DNA of 64,000 bases from Desulfoluna butyratoxydans (GTDB lineage: Bacteria; Desulfobacterota; Desulfobacteria; Desulfobacterales; Desulfolunaceae). The notes under the pieces were generated by a model that saw only the letters and a list, made by a program, of their open reading frames with translations, searched no databases and had not been told where the DNA came from. Shown here in pieces: positions 61,445 through 64,000 of this stretch (position 1 is its first letter; each line of letters opens with the position of its first letter). The position numbers and the translations under genes are program-made. The DNA lies in assembly GCF_900699765.1 (NCBI RefSeq), contig NZ_CAADHO010000003.1:186001-250000 (forward strand). The letters are read 5' to 3'.

Positions 61445-62608
61445 ATGAACCCCGGCCTCTATATCCATGTTCCGTTTTGCCTTCGCAAATGCCCGTATTG
61501 TGATTTTTATTCCGAGTCCTCCCTGGCGCAAAAGAAGGCGTACCTTGAAGGGGTTGTCCGTGAGATGGACCTTGTGGCCAAAGACCTTTGCGTGGAGGCT
61601 CCCTTTGATACGGTCTACTTCGGCGGGGGGACTCCCTCCCTTCTCAAGCCGTCAGAAGTGGCCCGGCTCCTTGAGGCAGCCCGCACACGGTTCTCCTTTG
61701 GGGAGGACGTTGAGGTGACCCTGGAGGTAAACCCCGGGACAGTGACCCCGACAACACTGGCCGGTTTCAAGGTGGCCGGGGTGACCAGGCTTAACATCGG
61801 GGTGCAGTCCCTTGATGACGGCACGCTTTCGTTTTTGGGGCGTCTCCACAGCGCCGGGGACGCAACCGCTGCTTTGGAAGCGGCGCGTGAATGCGGATTT
61901 TCCAATATCGGGGCTGATCTCATTTACGGGGTGCCGGGTCAGGATCTGGCTGCGGTGCGTGCGGATGTGGCGGCCCTGCTCTCCCACGCCCCGGAGCACC
62001 TCTCCTGTTACATGCTGACCCTGGAATCCGGAACCCCCCTTTATGCGCGCCACGGCAACCGGGATTTTTCCATGCCCGGGGACACCGAGCAGGGGGCTTT
62101 TTTTGGTGCGGTCTCGGATACCCTGACGGAAAACGGGTACCTCCACTACGAGGTCTCCAATTTTGCAAGGGGCGCCGGTTTTGTCTCCCGTCACAACACC
62201 AAGTACTGGGAGATGGCCACCACCGTAGGGATCGGCCCGTCGGCCCACGGATTTTATACCGGGGGGGGCGCCCGTGAGCACCCCGTGAGGCGGTGGAACG
62301 TTGCCCATCTCGGCACCTGGCTGGAACACCTGGCCAGGGGAGAGCGGCCCGTGGAAGGGGAGGAAGCCCTGGATCGGGAGGCCATGATGACCGAGGCGCT
62401 TTATCTGGGCCTGCGGCGCATGGAAGGGGTGGATTTGGGGGCGCTTTCCCGGCGCTTTTCACAGGATCTGGGCTGGGTGCTTTCTCCGGTGGTGAAGGGG
62501 TTTGTGGACGAGGGCCTCATGGTGGCCGATCGAGAGGCGGTCCGTTTGACCAGGAGAGGCTTTGCCGTGGCCGACGGCATTGTGCTGCGTCTCCTGCAGG
62601 CCTTGTAA
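61445..62608 (+). CDS. hemW: Radical SAM heme chaperone HemW
   Basis: Coproporphyrinogen-oxidase-like radical SAM protein of 387 residues that delivers heme. It has the 4Fe-4S motif CLRKCPYCDF (CxxxCxxC, about 12-19), YFGGGTPSLL, LEVNPGTVTP, RLNIGVQSLDDGTL, GADLIYGVPGQ and YEVSNFARGAGFVSRHNTKYWEM. The C-terminal HemW domain is complete. The CxxxCxxC followed by Asp-Phe and the absence of HemN-specific extensions favour HemW over coproporphyrinogen dehydrogenase. A strong terminator follows 30 bases after the stop. Confidence 0.93.
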   Translation: MNPGLYIHVPFCLRKCPYCDFYSESSLAQKKAYLEGVVREMDLVAKDLCVEAPFDTVYFGGGTPSLLKPSEVARLLEAARTRFSFGEDVEVTLEVNPGTVTPTTLAGFKVAGVTRLNIGVQSLDDGTLSFLGRLHSAGDATAALEAARECGFSNIGADLIYGVPGQDLAAVRADVAALLSHAPEHLSCYMLTLESGTPLYARHGNRDFSMPGDTEQGAFFGAVSDTLTENGYLHYEVSNFARGAGFVSRHNTKYWEMATTVGIGPSAHGFYTGGGAREHPVRRWNVAHLGTWLEHLARGERPVEGEEALDREAMMTEALYLGLRRMEGVDLGALSRRFSQDLGWVLSPVVKGFVDEGLMVADREAVRLTRRGFAVADGIVLRLLQAL

Positions 62609-62637
62609 GGGGACGTTCTATACTGTTTTCCGGAATC

Positions 62638-62678
62638 AAAAAAGCCCGTTGCCTCAATAATGAGACAGCGGGCTTTTT
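62638..62678. terminator. Bidirectional terminator after hemW
   Basis: AAAAAGCCCGTTG pairs with CAGCGGGCTTTTT (one G-T), extended by CTCA/TGAG around an ATAA loop. A-runs and T-runs flank the stem, so it works in both directions. It separates hemW from the convergent DUF2333 gene. Confidence 0.95.
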
Positions 62679-62710
62679 GTTTGACAGCAGTATCGAGTCA
62701 GCGCGGGCTA

Positions 62711-62745
62711 CCTATCACCTATCACCTATCACCTATCACCTATCA
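62711..62745. repeat. Heptamer tandem repeat (CCTATCA x5)
   Basis: Five perfect CCTATCA units, then CCTGTATCA. The block ends six bases from the stop codon of the reverse-strand DUF2333 gene. Copy number may vary between strains; being non-coding, variation there would not shift a reading frame. Confidence 0.85.
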
Positions 62746-62751
62746 CCTGTA

Positions 62752-63954
62752 TCAGGTGCTCATGGTCTTGATGACAAACTGGATATAGGCCCGGGCGTGG
62801 CTGATGAAGGCGGCCATGTTGGCCCTGTGGTTGGCGAAGAATCCGCTGTAGTCGCTTTCCTGAACGACGAGGGGATCAAGCTCGGTGGCGTGCTGGAGCA
62901 TCAGCACGGCGTGGTGCAGGTCATTGGCTGCGCCGCGGGAGTCCAGGACCGGTGCGAAGTCCACCATGACGGCTTCCAGGATGGTAGCCATGGCCCTGGA
63001 GACGCCCTGGGCATAGTAGAAGTAGTCGTCGGCCTTGAAGGTGCTTACCGGGGCACCACTCTCTTCATGGGTCTTTACCAGGTCGTCGTCGCAGTCACCC
63101 AAAAGGTTCTCGAAGCTGCTGAGCAGGGGAATGAGGTTGTCGGCCCGGGAGTGAAAGGTGGCCTTGTTGCTGTTCAGGCGCTCCCTGTATGTCTTCAGTT
63201 CCTCAATGGCCTGGGCGTAGGATTTTTCCGGGGCGGGGAGCCAGTATTTTTTCGGATCGTTGTTGAACTTGGCACGGGCCAGGTTGAGGTTTTTATCAAA
63301 CTTGATGGTGCTGCCGGTTCGGGCGATGCGTTCCACGAGTTTTTCCGTGGTGCGCCGGGTGACCTCCAGGACGCCGAGCTGGTAGTTTTCCACGTTGTCG
63401 GTGAAGAGGGTGAAAACATCGTTGGGCCGCCAGCCCAAAGAACGCTGGGACAGTTCGTAGTCCAGGGGCTCGATGAGGGCCGTGACAAAGGCGGTGCCCC
63501 TTACGGCATTGGGAAAAAGGTCTGCCACATCCTGTTCCAGGGAGCTGTGGCCGTCTTCGGATGCAGTCTCGTGGGTCTGAGTGTCCACATGGAGGGTGGC
63601 TTCGTGGTCCTTGGCTGCAGCTCCGCCGTGGGCGGCTGCCGGTGCGCCGTGGGTGTCGGCAACGTCATGTGCCGCAGGTTCAGCCGCGTCATGGGATTGC
63701 TCTCCCGTGACGGTTGCCTCAGGGTGGCTCGTGTCCAGCATCTTTTTAAGGGCGTGGTCGGCGGATTTCAGGGTCGGGTTGTTGTCCACCACCTGGTGGT
63801 AGGGGGACGGGTGCTCGTCGCTGCCGGTGAAGAAGTAAAACAGTTTGGCACCGCCCCAAAGCACCACGAGGGTTGCGATGACGGCAAGGCCGACCCGTGA
63901 AAAGATGTATATCTTGAACTCTTTGCTTAGCTTGTTTTTTCCGGGATCACTCAT
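62752..63954 (-). CDS. DUF2333 family membrane-anchored protein
   Basis: 400 residues. A short cytoplasmic start (SDPGKNKLSKEFKIY) and one TM (IFSRVGLAVIATLVVLWGGAKLFYFF) are followed by a His/Ala/Asp-rich linker (about 75-145) and a soluble domain of about 250 residues. That domain has WRPNDVFTLFTDNVENYQLGVLEVTRRTTEKLVERIARTG, which I recognise as DUF2333. The function is unknown. The His-rich linker (HDAAEPAAHDVADTHG) could bind metal or simply be a spacer. It ends next to the heptamer repeat and converges on hemW. Confidence 0.85.
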   Translation of the reverse strand: MSDPGKNKLSKEFKIYIFSRVGLAVIATLVVLWGGAKLFYFFTGSDEHPSPYHQVVDNNPTLKSADHALKKMLDTSHPEATVTGEQSHDAAEPAAHDVADTHGAPAAAHGGAAAKDHEATLHVDTQTHETASEDGHSSLEQDVADLFPNAVRGTAFVTALIEPLDYELSQRSLGWRPNDVFTLFTDNVENYQLGVLEVTRRTTEKLVERIARTGSTIKFDKNLNLARAKFNNDPKKYWLPAPEKSYAQAIEELKTYRERLNSNKATFHSRADNLIPLLSSFENLLGDCDDDLVKTHEESGAPVSTFKADDYFYYAQGVSRAMATILEAVMVDFAPVLDSRGAANDLHHAVLMLQHATELDPLVVQESDYSGFFANHRANMAAFISHARAYIQFVIKTMST

Positions 63955-64000
63955 GGTTTCTCCTTCTCTGCGGGAACATTCGATGACTGCTTGTTGATGA

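Noticed and set aside
62709..62757. CRISPR-like array
   Set aside because: Units are only 7 bases with no spacers; a simple tandem repeat.
62293..63900. 535-codon forward reading frame opposite the DUF2333 gene
   Set aside because: Antisense shadow in a GC-biased gene; it crosses the hemW end, the terminator and the heptamer repeat, and its product is Gly/Val/His-rich without domain features.

Overview
The window looks like a Desulfobacterota-type chromosome (delta-proteobacterial, moderately GC-rich). This rests on the housekeeping set, a small arginine-rich 'PERR'-type protein, and a complete exosortase A (XrtA/PEP-CTERM) exopolysaccharide locus. The taxon is an inference; no rRNA is present.

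Layout. 0-8.8 kb is housekeeping: a universal-stress-type protein cut by the window edge, tRNA-Ser(GGA), dnaX-ybaB-recR with a YkgJ-type cysteine-cluster gene, a small conserved reverse-strand gene, murI, malate dehydrogenase, a small 'PERR' protein, and a reverse-strand sigma-54 activator that has no sensory domain. 9.2-32.6 kb is one long forward run of exopolysaccharide (EPS) genes: chain-length determinant, tyrosine autokinase, priming sugar transferase, export protein, outer-membrane barrel protein, UDP-HexNAc dehydrogenase and C4-epimerase (TviB/TviC type), EpsI, exosortase, polysaccharide deacetylase, FemAB-type protein, five family-4 glycosyltransferases, two asparagine-synthetase-like proteins and an O-antigen-ligase-type membrane protein.

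32.8-50.9 kb is the unusual part. Four paralogous secreted proteins of about 955-970 residues lie in the same orientation. Between them are an AT-rich pair (deacetylase plus unknown), a Wzx-type flippase, a third asparagine-synthetase-like protein and an orphan small protein. The four look like RIFT-barrel / alpha-alpha-toroid proteins of the PcRGLX/YetA (exo-rhamnogalacturonan lyase-like) type, and all end in a short tail with a conserved Cys-Pro. My working model is that the EPS contains uronic acid or uronamide residues (TviB/TviC plus Asn-synthetase-like amidation) and that the four proteins cut or remodel it.

51-57 kb completes the XrtA system: a CPBP/CAAX-type membrane protease, one PEP-CTERM substrate, and a PrsT-type TPR lipoprotein, followed by a membrane coiled-coil protein of unknown role. 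57-60.5 kb (reverse) holds a second Wzz-like protein overlapping a large secreted FN3/PKD/FG-GAP-type protein, whose 5' coding region carries C10 and C8 tracts suited to phase variation. 60.7-64 kb has a frame-disrupted small membrane gene, hemW, a strong terminator, a heptamer tandem repeat and a DUF2333 gene.

No IS element, transposase, integrase, CRISPR array or rRNA was seen.
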